From an uncultured Ilumatobacter sp. (GTDB lineage Bacteria > Actinomycetota > Acidimicrobiia > Acidimicrobiales > Ilumatobacteraceae), in NCBI GenBank assembly GCA_938049325.1, contig CALICC010000088.1, positions 1 through 13,172 on the forward strand: a stretch of DNA of 13,172 bases, in the 5' to 3' direction. The first letter of the stretch is position 1, and the number at the start of each line of letters is the position of its first letter. Of the stretch, positions 1 to 7,189 are shown piece after piece. The notes below the pieces were generated by a model. It had not been told where the DNA came from. It worked only from the letters and a program-made list of their open reading frames with translations, and did not search any database. Both the position numbers and the translations under genes were made by a program.

Positions 1-1431
1 GATGCGAACGACGTGCCGATCGGGCTCGGCGGCGTGATGGGCGGCCTCGACTCCGAGATCTCCGACGACACGACGACCGTGGCGCTCGAGATGGCGTGGT
101 TCGAACTCGTCGGTATTGGACGTACCGTGACGCGGAGCGGACTGCGCTCAGAAGCGTCACAGCGATTCGAACGAGGAGTCGATCCGTACGGCATGCCGAA
201 CGCTGTGGCGCGTTTCGCCGAATTGCTCTCCGAGACGTGCCCCGACCTCGTGGTCCACATGGGTATGGCGGACGAGCGCACCGACCATCTGCCTGACGAG
301 CACCGCTCTGTCGACGTGCGGATCGCGAACGTCAACCGAGTTCTCGGATCTGAGTTGGAAGCCGACGATCTGCCGGCACTTCTCGACCCGATCGGCTACA
401 CCGTGTCGGGCACTGGAGACAACCGGTCGGTCGTGTTGCCGACCTGGCGACTCGACTCCACCGCCGAGATCGATGTCATCGAGGAAGTTGCCCGTCACTA
501 CGGCTACGACCGGCTCGGCTCCTCGGTCCCGAAGTCGTCTGACAGCGGCGGCCTCACACCCCGACAAGTACGCCGCCGCCAACTGCGCGAGGTGTTGCTC
601 GGACTCGGCATCGACGAAGCCATGCCGAACCCGTTCCTAGCACCAGACACGCTCGAGCGTGCCGGTCTGTCGAGCGACGCGATCAGCATCACCAATCCGT
701 TGGTCAGCGACGAGAGTGTCTTGCGGACGTCATTGCGTCCTGGCCTGTTGCGGGCGATTGCGTTCAATGAGTCGCACCGGCGAGTCGGTGCTCGGTTCTT
801 CGAGATCGGGCACGTGTATCCGCCGTCCGACGCCGATCTTCCGGCTGAGTACGAGGTCCTGTGCGTCGTGCTCGCTGGTGAGGAAGCTCCGGCGGCGATG
901 GCGGTCTGGCGTGAGATCACGTCGGCGCTCGGCGGGGGTGCGCGCATCGATCAAAGCAAGCCGCCGGTCGGGTTGCACGCAACTCGCTCGGCAACGCTGC
1001 AGGCGGGTAAGGACCCGCTCGGGGCCGTGGGTGAGATCTCGCCCGAGGTGCTTGCGGCCTTTGACGTGAACGAACGTGTGGCGATTGTTGAAGTCGACCT
1101 CGACCAGTTCCTCGCCCGTGAGCCGAAACCTGCGCAGTGGAAAGCGACGAGTCGCTATCCGTCGAGTGACCTCGACCTCGCATTCCGACTCGACGACACG
1201 ATCCCGGCCGAGAAGCTGGAGAAGGCCGTTCGCCAGGGAGCTGGGAAGTACCTCGCCGATCTCGACTTGTTCGACATCTATCGCAGCGAAGAGCTCGGCG
1301 CGGCTCGCTCGCTTGCGTATCGACTTCGCCTCCAGGCCGATGATCGCAGCCTCACGGACGCGGACATCGCAGAAGTTCGACGTGCAATCGAAGCGGCGTC
1401 GACAAAGTTGGGTGCTGAGCTGCGAAGCTGA
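1..1431 (+). CDS. pheT: Phenylalanine--tRNA ligase beta subunit, 3' part (5' end outside window)
   Basis: This is the C-terminal ~476 residues of the beta subunit of the (alpha-beta)2 cytoplasmic synthetase that charges tRNA-Phe. The frame is open from base 1, so the GTG at 13 is internal (Val in DANDVPIGLGGVMGG) and not a start. In order I see the end of the B3/B4 editing domain (GLGGVMGGLDSEISDDTT, then GLRSEASQRFERGVDP), a B5-like domain (about 95-165, ending in EIDVIEEVARHYGYDRL), the catalytic-like core (ITNPLVSDESVLRTSLRPGL, then RFFEIGHVY) and a C-terminal anticodon-binding FDX-ACB domain of about 95 residues (SRYPSSDLDLAFRL to LGAELRS). Bacterial PheT is usually about 800 residues, so some 300-350 N-terminal residues, including the tRNA-binding domain, lie upstream. 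pheS is expected just before it. No frameshift is seen. The identification is secure. Confidence 0.97.
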   Translation, partial: DANDVPIGLGGVMGGLDSEISDDTTTVALEMAWFELVGIGRTVTRSGLRSEASQRFERGVDPYGMPNAVARFAELLSETCPDLVVHMGMADERTDHLPDEHRSVDVRIANVNRVLGSELEADDLPALLDPIGYTVSGTGDNRSVVLPTWRLDSTAEIDVIEEVARHYGYDRLGSSVPKSSDSGGLTPRQVRRRQLREVLLGLGIDEAMPNPFLAPDTLERAGLSSDAISITNPLVSDESVLRTSLRPGLLRAIAFNESHRRVGARFFEIGHVYPPSDADLPAEYEVLCVVLAGEEAPAAMAVWREITSALGGGARIDQSKPPVGLHATRSATLQAGKDPLGAVGEISPEVLAAFDVNERVAIVEVDLDQFLAREPKPAQWKATSRYPSSDLDLAFRLDDTIPAEKLEKAVRQGAGKYLADLDLFDIYRSEELGAARSLAYRLRLQADDRSLTDADIAEVRRAIEAASTKLGAELRS

Positions 1432-1435
1432 GGCC

Positions 1436-1828
1436 GTGCCTGCTCCTGGTGAAACCGATCTCGACAAGATGCTGGCGTCGCTCGATGTCGAGCGGCGGCC
1501 CGGCGTGTTCACGTACGTCGCCGTCCCCGTGCCGACTCCCGGGTTGCTCGCTGCGGCCCACGGCATGGTCACCGAAGGGGAATTGACCACGCTCGTGGTC
1601 CCCGTCGATGCTGCCGAGCGCGCCGGTCTCCCGGTCGTCATCGAACTCGCGTGGCTGTCGCTGACGGTGCAATCGAGCTTGGAGGCGGTCGGGCTCACCG
1701 CCGCATTCAGCGCGTTGCTCGCAGAACACGACATCTCCTGCAACGTCCTCGCGGGATATCACCACGATCACATCCTGGTCCCGGTCGATCGGGCAGCCGA
1801 CGCGATCGACGCGCTCCGGCCGAGCTGA
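1436..1828 (+). CDS. ACT-domain protein, COG3602/DUF2241 type
   Basis: This is a 130-residue soluble protein starting at GTG 1436, 4 bp after the pheT stop. The frame stays open upstream inside pheT, but the GTG gives a product of the length usual for this family and the familiar N-terminus (GETDLDKMLASLDVERRPG). The N-terminal half has the FTYVAVP strand and a VTEGELTTLVVP stretch. The C-terminal half has the family pattern: LTVQSSLEAVGLTAAFSALL, then ISCNVLAGYHHDHILVP. ACT domains bind amino acids as small regulatory modules, but COG3602 members have no firmly assigned ligand or partner. The close spacing suggests co-transcription and possible translational coupling with pheT, so a ligand related to phenylalanine metabolism is conceivable; that is inference only. 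The family call is fairly sure, the function unknown. Confidence 0.82.
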   Translation: MPAPGETDLDKMLASLDVERRPGVFTYVAVPVPTPGLLAAAHGMVTEGELTTLVVPVDAAERAGLPVVIELAWLSLTVQSSLEAVGLTAAFSALLAEHDISCNVLAGYHHDHILVPVDRAADAIDALRPS

Positions 1829-1993
1829 ACGCCGCGAACTCACGGTTGCACCCGGGAGTTCCCCGACAGATGAGCGACACGGCGATGAGGGCCGACGGAG
1901 GCGTCGACCGCGAGATCGTCTGGCTGATCTCCGCGATGCCGAGGCGACCGGCGAGATCGTGCCCTGGTAGATCAGCTGACCCGTACGTCAGGA
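1829..1993. other. Convergent intergenic gap with weak inverted repeats
   Basis: This 165 bp separates the convergent ACT-protein and YqgE genes. I see no convincing gene. It holds two short inverted repeats: GAACTC (1836-1841) with GAGTTC (1856-1861) and a 14-nt loop, just after the ACT gene, and CTGAC (1976-1980) with GTCAG (1987-1991) and a 6-nt loop, just beyond the YqgE stop. Neither is followed by a T-run in its own direction, so they are at best weak terminators. Confidence 0.35.
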
Positions 1994-2554
1994 TCAGTTG
2001 AAGCTGAGGTCGTCGGGAGCGAGGGCGAGCCAGGCAAGGCGGCCCGGCTGGCGGCGCAGCACTGTGTACCAGAGATCTTCGGGGCGGTCGGAGAAGACAT
2101 CGTCGATCTCGGCGTCGAGAACGATCCACGCTCCCGCCTCGATCTCCGACTCGAGCTGGCCGCTGCCCCAACCGGCATAGCCGCGAAACACTCTGACGAG
2201 GTCGACGTTCGCTGCGACCAGGGCAGGATCGGCGGACAGGTCGGCTGAGGCGATGATGCCGCTGATTTGTGTGAGGTGCTCGGTGGCGTCGATGTCGACC
2301 GACGGCGCGGTCGCCAGGCCGATCATGGCGTTCGGCTCGACGGGGCCGCCGGTGAACACTGACGAGGGAGCTGCCTGGAGATCGATCCAGCGGTCGAGCG
2401 GTTCGTCGAGCGCACTCGTGGTCGGACGGTTCAAGATCAGGCCGATCGCGCCATCATCGTGGTGTTCGAGGACGTAGATGACCGATCGGTCGAAATTCGG
2501 GTCGTCGAGCGGCGGGGTCGCGACGAGAAGGCGCCCTTTCGTTTGCGGCGACAT
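1994..2554 (-). CDS. YqgE/AlgH family protein (UPF0301/DUF179)
   Basis: This is a 186-residue soluble protein. From the N-terminus it shows GRLLVATPPLDDPNFDRSVI, then GAIGLILNRP (about 35-44), a VFTGGPVEP strand-loop (about 67), FRGYAGWGSGQLESE (about 122-136) and the C-terminal PEDLWYTVLRR followed by LALAPDDLSFN. These are the hallmarks of the YqgE/AlgH fold. The length matches the usual 180-190 residues. I chose ATG 2554 because family homology begins immediately after it; the frame stays open to 2644, but that extra 30-residue stretch is Arg/His-rich and runs into the argC operator. The alternative GTG at 2557 is adjacent. No good ribosome-binding site is visible. The molecular function of the family is unsettled (AlgH was first linked to alginate regulation in Pseudomonas). 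It diverges from argC. Confidence 0.92.
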   Translation of the reverse strand: MSPQTKGRLLVATPPLDDPNFDRSVIYVLEHHDDGAIGLILNRPTTSALDEPLDRWIDLQAAPSSVFTGGPVEPNAMIGLATAPSVDIDATEHLTQISGIIASADLSADPALVAANVDLVRVFRGYAGWGSGQLESEIEAGAWIVLDAEIDDVFSDRPEDLWYTVLRRQPGRLAWLALAPDDLSFN

Positions 2555-2628
2555 CACGAACACGTCATCAGTTTGCCGTCTTCGATGCACGTGTCGTCGG
2601 TGCCGCCGAGAATTCCTACGAACCATCC

Positions 2629-2657
2629 TTGAATGATCATGCATCGGTGCGTATGAT
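2629..2657 (+). promoter_or_regulatory. Predicted argC operon promoter (-35 TTGAAT, -10 TATGAT)
   Basis: TTGAAT at 2629-2634 and TATGAT at 2652-2657 are separated by exactly 17 bp, close to the primary-sigma consensus. The -10 ends 9 bp before the argC ATG at 2667, so transcription would start within a few bases of, or at, the ATG. No Shine-Dalgarno sequence lies between. A leaderless or nearly leaderless mRNA is therefore likely. Both promoter hexamers lie in or overlap the ARG-box-like sites. Confidence 0.7.
2630..2643. promoter_or_regulatory. Putative ARG box 1 (ArgR operator)
   Basis: TGAATGATCATGCA is a near-perfect 14-bp palindrome (one mismatched pair) of the TGnAT...ATnCA type bound by ArgR/AhrC proteins. 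It overlaps the -35 hexamer of the argC promoter. Its 11-bp right part, ATGATCATGCA, recurs exactly 20 bp downstream. argR itself is the fifth gene of the operon, which fits autoregulated arginine-dependent repression. Confidence 0.72.
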
Positions 2658-2663
2658 CATGCA
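2650..2663. promoter_or_regulatory. Putative ARG box 2 (ArgR operator)
   Basis: This is the second copy of the ATGATCATGCA element (2653-2663), with a more degenerate left arm. Its centre is 20 bp from that of box 1, about two helical turns, like the tandem boxes that engage one ArgR hexamer in other bacteria. It covers the -10 hexamer and ends 3 bp before the argC start codon, so bound ArgR should block RNA polymerase. Confidence 0.68.
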
Positions 2664-2666
2664 GCT

Positions 2667-3695
2667 ATGACTGAGCCATCACTCCGCGTGGGAATCGTGG
2701 GCGCCTCTGGGTACACAGGCGCTGAGCTCCTGCGGCTCGTTGCCGCGCACCCGAATCTCGAATTGGTCGTCGCAACCGGCGACTCCATGGCGGGCCGACG
2801 TGCGGCGGACCTGTACCCGTCGCTTGCCACGGCCTACCCCGATCTGGTCTTCGCTCCATTCGATCCAGCGGCGATCGCGGGCCTCGATCTCGTCGTCCTC
2901 GGCCTCCCACACGAAGCTTCGATGGAGCTCGCGCCGCAGCTGATCGGCAAGGTGGGCTGCATCGTCGACCTGTCTGCCGCCTTCCGGCTGAACGACCCGT
3001 CCCTGTATCCCACCTACTACGGCTTCGAGCACACGCAACTCGAACTGCTCGCCGAAGCAGTCTTCGGGCTTCCCGAGCTGCATCGCGAAGAACTGCGTGG
3101 GGCTCGTCTCATCGCCACGCCGGGCTGTCATGTCACGGCGGCCACGCTCGCGCTGCAACCGCTCGTCGCCGCCGGCCTCGTCGAAACCACTGGTCTGGTC
3201 GCCAACTCGCTCACCGGAATCACCGGCGCGGGCCGAACGCCGAGCGAGGTGTCGATGTTCACGAGCATCGACTCCAACGCTCGGGCCTACGGCTTGCTCT
3301 CGCATCGGCACACTCCGGAGATGGAGCAGGAGATCGGTGCTGAGGTGATCTTCACGCCGCACCACGTTCCGATGAGTCGCGGCATCTTGGCGACCTGTTA
3401 TGCCCGCCCGACCGCAGCAGCGAACGCAGGGTCGGTCGCCGCAGCGATGGCGGCATTTGCTGAGAACGAGCCGTTCGTCACCGTGGTCGAGGGCCCGCCG
3501 GAAACGAAGTCGGTCTTGGGGTCGAACGTCGCGCAGGTCGGGGTGCGCTTTGACCCGCGCACTCAGACGGTGATCTCCATGTGTGCGATCGACAACCTCG
3601 CCAAAGGTGCCTCCGGTGGTGCCATGCAGGCAGCCAACGTCGCGCTCGGGCTCGACGAAACCGCTGGCCTGTCGACGATCGGACTCGCACCATGA
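2667..3695 (+). CDS. argC: N-acetyl-gamma-glutamyl-phosphate reductase
   Basis: This cytoplasmic NADPH-dependent enzyme reduces N-acetylglutamyl phosphate to the semialdehyde, the third step of ornithine synthesis. The 342 residues match the usual ~345. Visible are the dinucleotide-binding loop GIVGASGYTG (about 9-18), DLSAAFRL (101-108), FGLPELHRE (133-141), the catalytic Cys154 in ATPGCHVTA, the conserved SHRHTPEM (about 212-219) and the C-terminal AIDNLAKGASGGAMQAANVALG. I chose ATG 2667 because it directly precedes the GASGYTG strand and sits just behind the predicted promoter. It is first in the operon, and its last bases overlap the argB start (ATGA). No argJ follows, unlike in many actinobacterial clusters. 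All key residues are intact. Confidence 0.98.
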   Translation: MTEPSLRVGIVGASGYTGAELLRLVAAHPNLELVVATGDSMAGRRAADLYPSLATAYPDLVFAPFDPAAIAGLDLVVLGLPHEASMELAPQLIGKVGCIVDLSAAFRLNDPSLYPTYYGFEHTQLELLAEAVFGLPELHREELRGARLIATPGCHVTAATLALQPLVAAGLVETTGLVANSLTGITGAGRTPSEVSMFTSIDSNARAYGLLSHRHTPEMEQEIGAEVIFTPHHVPMSRGILATCYARPTAAANAGSVAAAMAAFAENEPFVTVVEGPPETKSVLGSNVAQVGVRFDPRTQTVISMCAIDNLAKGASGGAMQAANVALGLDETAGLSTIGLAP

Positions 3696-4591
3696 GCGTG
3701 CTCGACGTTGCTGGGCAACGCGCGGAAACCCTCGTCGAGGCACTGCCGTACATCCGTCGCTTCGCCGGCAAGACCATCGTCGTCAAGTACGGCGGCAACG
3801 CGCTTGCCGGAACATCGAGCCACGATGCGCTCGCGTTGTTCGCCGAAGACATCGTGATGATGCGCTTGGTCGGGATGCGTCCGGTCGTGGTTCACGGCGG
3901 CGGCCCCCAGATCTCCGAGTTGATGGCGAAGCTCGGCAAGGAAACCGAATTCGTCGATGGATTGCGCGTCACCGACGCCGAGACCGTCGACATTGCTCGC
4001 ATGGTCTTGAAAGGCCAGGTCAATCCTCAGATCGTGGCGTCGATCAACGTGCACGGAAACTACGCAGTCGGCGTGTCGGGTGTCGACGGAGGCCTGATCC
4101 GGGCGAAGGCTCACGATCCGCGCCTCGGGTTCGTGGGTGAGGTGACCGCCATCAACGCCGACGTGATCGAGGGCTTACTCGACAACGAGTTCATTCCGGT
4201 CGTGGCCACCATCGGGAGTGACGAGACCGGTCAGGCGTTCAACATCAATGCCGACACGGTCGCCGGTGCGATCGCCGAAGCGCTGCACGCTGAGAAGCTC
4301 ATCTATCTCACCGACATCGAAGGCCTTCGCTCCGATCTCCAGGATGCGGCCAGCTTGATCCGACAGGCGACGGTCGGGCACCTCGATCAGCTGATCGCCG
4401 ACGGCATCATCGCCGGCGGCATGATCCCGAAGGTGGCGAGCTGTCAGCAAGCGGTTCGCAGTGGTGTCGCCCGTGCACACATTCTCGACGGCAGGATCGC
4501 ACATGTGCTGCTGCTCGAACTTTTCACCGACGACGGCATCGGCACCATGGTGGTGCCCGATCCCGTCTCCGACTCAGGAGTAACTCAATGA
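3692..4591 (+). CDS. argB: Acetylglutamate kinase, arginine-sensitive type
   Basis: This enzyme phosphorylates N-acetylglutamate with ATP, the second step of ornithine synthesis. The 299-residue amino-acid-kinase-fold protein carries VVKYGGNA (Lys32), VVHGGGPQI (66-74), DGLRVTD (89-95), NINADTVAG (184-192), YLTDIEGL (205-212) and GMIPKV (Lys247). The N-terminal helix before the first strand (AETLVEALPYIRRFAGK) and the C-terminal AHVLLLELFTDDGIGTMV are typical of hexameric, arginine-inhibited kinases, so feedback inhibition by arginine is likely; this is inferred from the family. I chose ATG 3692 because it overlaps the argC stop as ATGA and the conserved N-helix begins soon after; the frame is open further upstream only inside argC. 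It overlaps argD by 4 bp. Confidence 0.97.
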   Translation: MSVLDVAGQRAETLVEALPYIRRFAGKTIVVKYGGNALAGTSSHDALALFAEDIVMMRLVGMRPVVVHGGGPQISELMAKLGKETEFVDGLRVTDAETVDIARMVLKGQVNPQIVASINVHGNYAVGVSGVDGGLIRAKAHDPRLGFVGEVTAINADVIEGLLDNEFIPVVATIGSDETGQAFNINADTVAGAIAEALHAEKLIYLTDIEGLRSDLQDAASLIRQATVGHLDQLIADGIIAGGMIPKVASCQQAVRSGVARAHILDGRIAHVLLLELFTDDGIGTMVVPDPVSDSGVTQ

Positions 4592-5802
4592 CATCCGGCG
4601 ACGTACACGGTTTCGGTCATGCGCCGATGAACCACTGCCCGTTCATGCCTGTATTCGGCCCGCCAGCGATCATGTTCGATCGCGGTCGTGGCACCGAACT
4701 GTGGGACTCGGACGGCAAGCGATACCTCGACTTCCTGACCGGGCTCGCCGTGGTCTCGATCGGGCATGCCAACCCGACGGTCGCCGAAGCCGTCGGTGAC
4801 CAGGCAGAGCGTCTCCTCCATGTGTCGAACTTCTTCGCCAATCCGGTGGCGACCGAAGCTGCGGTCAAGATCAACGGGTTGCTGAAGGCCGCAACCGGGC
4901 GCAGCGGACAGGTGTTCTTCACCAACTCGGGCGCCGAGTCAAACGAATGTGCCATCAAGCTGGCCCGCAAACACGGTGGACGTGGCCGACACAACATCGT
5001 CTCGACGCTCGGCAGCTTCCACGGACGTACGTTGGCGACGCTGGCCGCCACCGGCCAGCCGGCGAAGCACGAACCGTTCCAGCCGATGCCCGAAGGTTTC
5101 CGCCACGTCGCACTCGGCGACATCGACGCGATGCGTGCCGCGGTCGACGGAACGGTCGCTGCGGTGCTCATCGAGCCGATCCAAGGTGAAGGTGGCGTGC
5201 ACCCGGCTTCGCATCAGTACTTGCATGACATTCGCCAGATTTGCGACGACGCGGGAGCGCTCCTCATTCTCGATGAGATCCAAACGGGTTTCGCACGCAC
5301 CGGCGAATGGTTCGGATTCGAACACGCCGGTATCTCGCCCGACGTGGTCACGATGGCCAAGGCCATGGGCAACGGGATGCCCGTAGGTGCGTGCTGGGCC
5401 CGCACCGACGTCGCATCGGTTTTCGAGCCGGGCGATCACGGCAGCACATACTCCGGCACGGCGATCGCGTGCGCTGCGGTCAACGCAACACTCGACGAGA
5501 TGGAGCGCATCGATGCCCCGCGTCGCGCGACCGAGCAAGGGCACAAGCTGGCCCGCTCGTTGCAGTCCGTCGCCGGGGTGACGTCGATTCGAGGGCGCGG
5601 GCTGATGCTCGGCGTCGAACTGGCAGAAGGTCTCGATGCGAAGCAGGCCTACCTCGATCTGCTCGATGCAGGGCTGATCGTCAACGCCGTCGACCCATCG
5701 ACGATCCGATTGCTCCCGCCGCTCACCGTGTCGGACGACGAAATCGACGAAGCGGTCTCGATGATCGCCAACGCGCTCGAGCAGCAGGGGGGCGAGGCGT
5801 GA
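4588..5802 (+). CDS. argD: Acetylornithine aminotransferase
   Basis: This PLP-dependent class-III aminotransferase converts N-acetylglutamate semialdehyde and glutamate to N-acetylornithine and 2-oxoglutarate. The 404 residues fit the family (about 390-400). Motifs are YLDFLTGLAVVSIGHANP (46-63), FFTNSGAESNECAIKLAR (110-127), FHGRT (144-148), IEPIQGEGGV (195-204), LILDEIQTGFARTG (226-239, PLP-contacting Asp229) and TMAKAMGNGMPVGA with the Schiff-base Lys258. ATG 4588 overlaps the argB stop as ATGA and has an AGGAG at 4576-4580, 7 nt upstream, inside argB. Enzymes of this type can also act on succinyl-diaminopimelate in lysine synthesis, so a dual role is possible; its place in the arg operon supports ArgD as the main role. 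Its stop shares one base with the argF start. Confidence 0.96.
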   Translation: MTSGDVHGFGHAPMNHCPFMPVFGPPAIMFDRGRGTELWDSDGKRYLDFLTGLAVVSIGHANPTVAEAVGDQAERLLHVSNFFANPVATEAAVKINGLLKAATGRSGQVFFTNSGAESNECAIKLARKHGGRGRHNIVSTLGSFHGRTLATLAATGQPAKHEPFQPMPEGFRHVALGDIDAMRAAVDGTVAAVLIEPIQGEGGVHPASHQYLHDIRQICDDAGALLILDEIQTGFARTGEWFGFEHAGISPDVVTMAKAMGNGMPVGACWARTDVASVFEPGDHGSTYSGTAIACAAVNATLDEMERIDAPRRATEQGHKLARSLQSVAGVTSIRGRGLMLGVELAEGLDAKQAYLDLLDAGLIVNAVDPSTIRLLPPLTVSDDEIDEAVSMIANALEQQGGEA

Positions 5803-6716
5803 TGCGACACCTCCTGGATGTCACCGACTTCTCTGCCGACGAGATCCGCGAGATCCTGCGGCTCGCCGAGGAGCCGATCGCATCGCTCGGCCGCCCACTC
5901 GAAGGTCAGGGTGCGTCATTGATCTTCGAAAAGCCGTCGAACCGCACACGCCACTCGATGGAAATGGCCGTCGTGCAGCTCGGAGGTCACCCGGTGTACA
6001 CCCGCGGCGAGGAAGTCGGGTTCGACACTCGCGAACCGGTCGAAGACATCGCTCGCATCATGGCGGGCTACCACGGTGTGATCGCCGCCCGCGTGTTCGA
6101 ACACTCGACGGTGACGCGATCTGCAGCGGCGATGGACGCCGACGGGACCGGTGTTCCGATCGTCAACATGTTGTCCGACAAGTCTCATCCTCTCCAAGCA
6201 TTTGCCGATGCACTCACCATGCGCCAGCAGATGGGAGAACTCGCCGGCAAGACGGTCGCCTACGTGGGGGACTACGCAAACGTCGCGCGCTCGCTCGCAG
6301 AGATCTCGTTGCTGCTCGGGATGCGAGTTCGACTCGCCTGCCCGGATGGATTCGACGCGTCCACCGCCGAGATCGAACGCCTGTCGCAGTTCGGCGACAT
6401 CGCGCAGTCCACTCGGCCGGGCGACGCGGTGAAGGGCGCCGATGTCGTGCACACCGACACGTGGGTCTCGATGGGGCAGGAGGCGGACAAGGAGAGTCGT
6501 CGACGCGCGTTCGAGGGATACACGGTCGACGAGACGATGATGAGCGACGCGGCGGACGGGGCGATCTTCATGCACTGCCTGCCCGCCTACCGCGGGTTCG
6601 AAGTGTCGGCCGAAGTGATTGACGGGCCGCGTTCAGCGGTACTCGCACAAGGGCATAACCGCCTTCACGCCGCACGCGGGGCGATGGCATTCATTCTCCA
6701 GGAGGTGACGTCATGA
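5802..6716 (+). CDS. argF: Ornithine carbamoyltransferase, with variant substrate motifs
   Basis: This enzyme joins carbamoyl phosphate and ornithine to give citrulline. The 304 residues are of normal OTCase length. Visible are the carbamoyl-phosphate loop FEKPSNRTR (42-50; most OTCases have STRTR, here Asn47 replaces Thr), SHPLQAFAD (128-136, the HPxQ motif), GDYANVARSL (156-165; often NN, here Ala159-Asn160), the ornithine-loop SMG (223-225) and FMHCLPAYRG (256-265) with the HCLP motif. These favour ornithine over aspartate or N-acetylornithine as acceptor; N-acetylornithine carbamoyltransferase is a less likely alternative. The start could be ATG 5802, sharing one base with the argD stop, or GTG 5799 one codon earlier. 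A purine-rich GGCGAGG lies just upstream. Confidence 0.93.
   Translation: MRHLLDVTDFSADEIREILRLAEEPIASLGRPLEGQGASLIFEKPSNRTRHSMEMAVVQLGGHPVYTRGEEVGFDTREPVEDIARIMAGYHGVIAARVFEHSTVTRSAAAMDADGTGVPIVNMLSDKSHPLQAFADALTMRQQMGELAGKTVAYVGDYANVARSLAEISLLLGMRVRLACPDGFDASTAEIERLSQFGDIAQSTRPGDAVKGADVVHTDTWVSMGQEADKESRRRAFEGYTVDETMMSDAADGAIFMHCLPAYRGFEVSAEVIDGPRSAVLAQGHNRLHAARGAMAFILQEVTS
6700..6708 (+). promoter_or_regulatory. Strong ribosome-binding site for argR
   Basis: AGGAGGTGA, almost the full anti-16S complement, ends 4 nt before the argR ATG, with the GGAGG core 7 nt away. It lies within the last codons of argF and is the best Shine-Dalgarno sequence in the window. It suggests that argR is translated efficiently and not only through coupling to argF. 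Confidence 0.8.
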
Positions 6717-7177
6717 CGACCAAGGTGCAACGCCAGGCGACCATCGCCAGGCTCGTCAGCGATCACGAGGTGACCAGCCAACCCGAGTTGATCGAGTTGC
6801 TGGCAACCGAAGGAATCGAAGCGACGCAGGCGACGGTGTCGCGAGATCTCGACGACATCGGTGCGGTGAAGGTGCGTGTCGCAAGCGGCAACACCGTGTA
6901 CGCGATTCCTGAGTTCGCACCCGATCGACTCGCTCCGCTCGACCAACTTCGCCGGGTGATGGGGGAGTGGGTGGCCGACGTGTCGTCGTCGGGCAACCTC
7001 GTCGTACTCCGTACCCCTCCTGGGTGCGCGCACGTGGTGGCGTCAGCGCTCGACAGGAGCCGCGTCGATGGCATGCTCGGCACCGTGGCAGGCGACGACA
7101 CACTGCTGTGTATCGCAACCGACACCGACGGCACGACATTGGCCAATGACCTCCGCAAGCTTGCCGGAATCGACTGA
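6713..7177 (+). CDS. argR: Arginine repressor ArgR
   Basis: This is the hexameric, arginine-responsive transcription factor. The 154 residues match the family. The N-terminal winged helix-turn-helix (about 5-70) has the recognition helix QATVSRDLDDIG (39-50). The C-terminal oligomerisation and arginine-binding domain has LVVLRTPPGCAHVVASALD (about 96-114) and GTVAGDDT (123-130), whose Asp128-Asp129 contact arginine in homologues. ATG 6713 overlaps the argF stop as ATGA and has a very strong Shine-Dalgarno. The likely targets are the two ARG-box-like sites before argC, making the operon autoregulated. Whether it acts as a repressor only, or also as an activator of catabolism elsewhere, cannot be told from the window. 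Confidence 0.97.
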   Translation: MTTKVQRQATIARLVSDHEVTSQPELIELLATEGIEATQATVSRDLDDIGAVKVRVASGNTVYAIPEFAPDRLAPLDQLRRVMGEWVADVSSSGNLVVLRTPPGCAHVVASALDRSRVDGMLGTVAGDDTLLCIATDTDGTTLANDLRKLAGID

Positions 7178-7189
7178 CAGGACGGACAC

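Larger units (their letters stand above)
2555..2666. other. Divergent promoter region between yqgE-like gene and argC
   Basis: This 112-bp spacer lies between two divergent start codons. The argC-proximal 40 bp hold the promoter and two ARG-box-like sites annotated separately. The promoter of the minus-strand gene must also lie here, but I cannot pick a clear -10/-35 pair for it. Confidence 0.6.

Noticed and set aside
1870..2001. Possible small plus-strand gene (ATG 1870) in the gap after the ACT gene
   Set aside because: It has no ribosome-binding site or family resemblance, and it runs into the 3' end of the convergent YqgE gene. The composition looks random for GC-rich DNA.
2555..2644. 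N-terminal extension of the YqgE protein to ATG 2644
   Set aside because: The extra 30 residues are Arg/His-rich and outside family homology, and the extended gene would overlap the predicted argC promoter and ARG boxes.
2679..3743. Minus-strand open frame of about 354 codons opposite argC
   Set aside because: argC is intact with its catalytic Cys and cofactor loop. The antisense translation is Arg-rich and motif-free.
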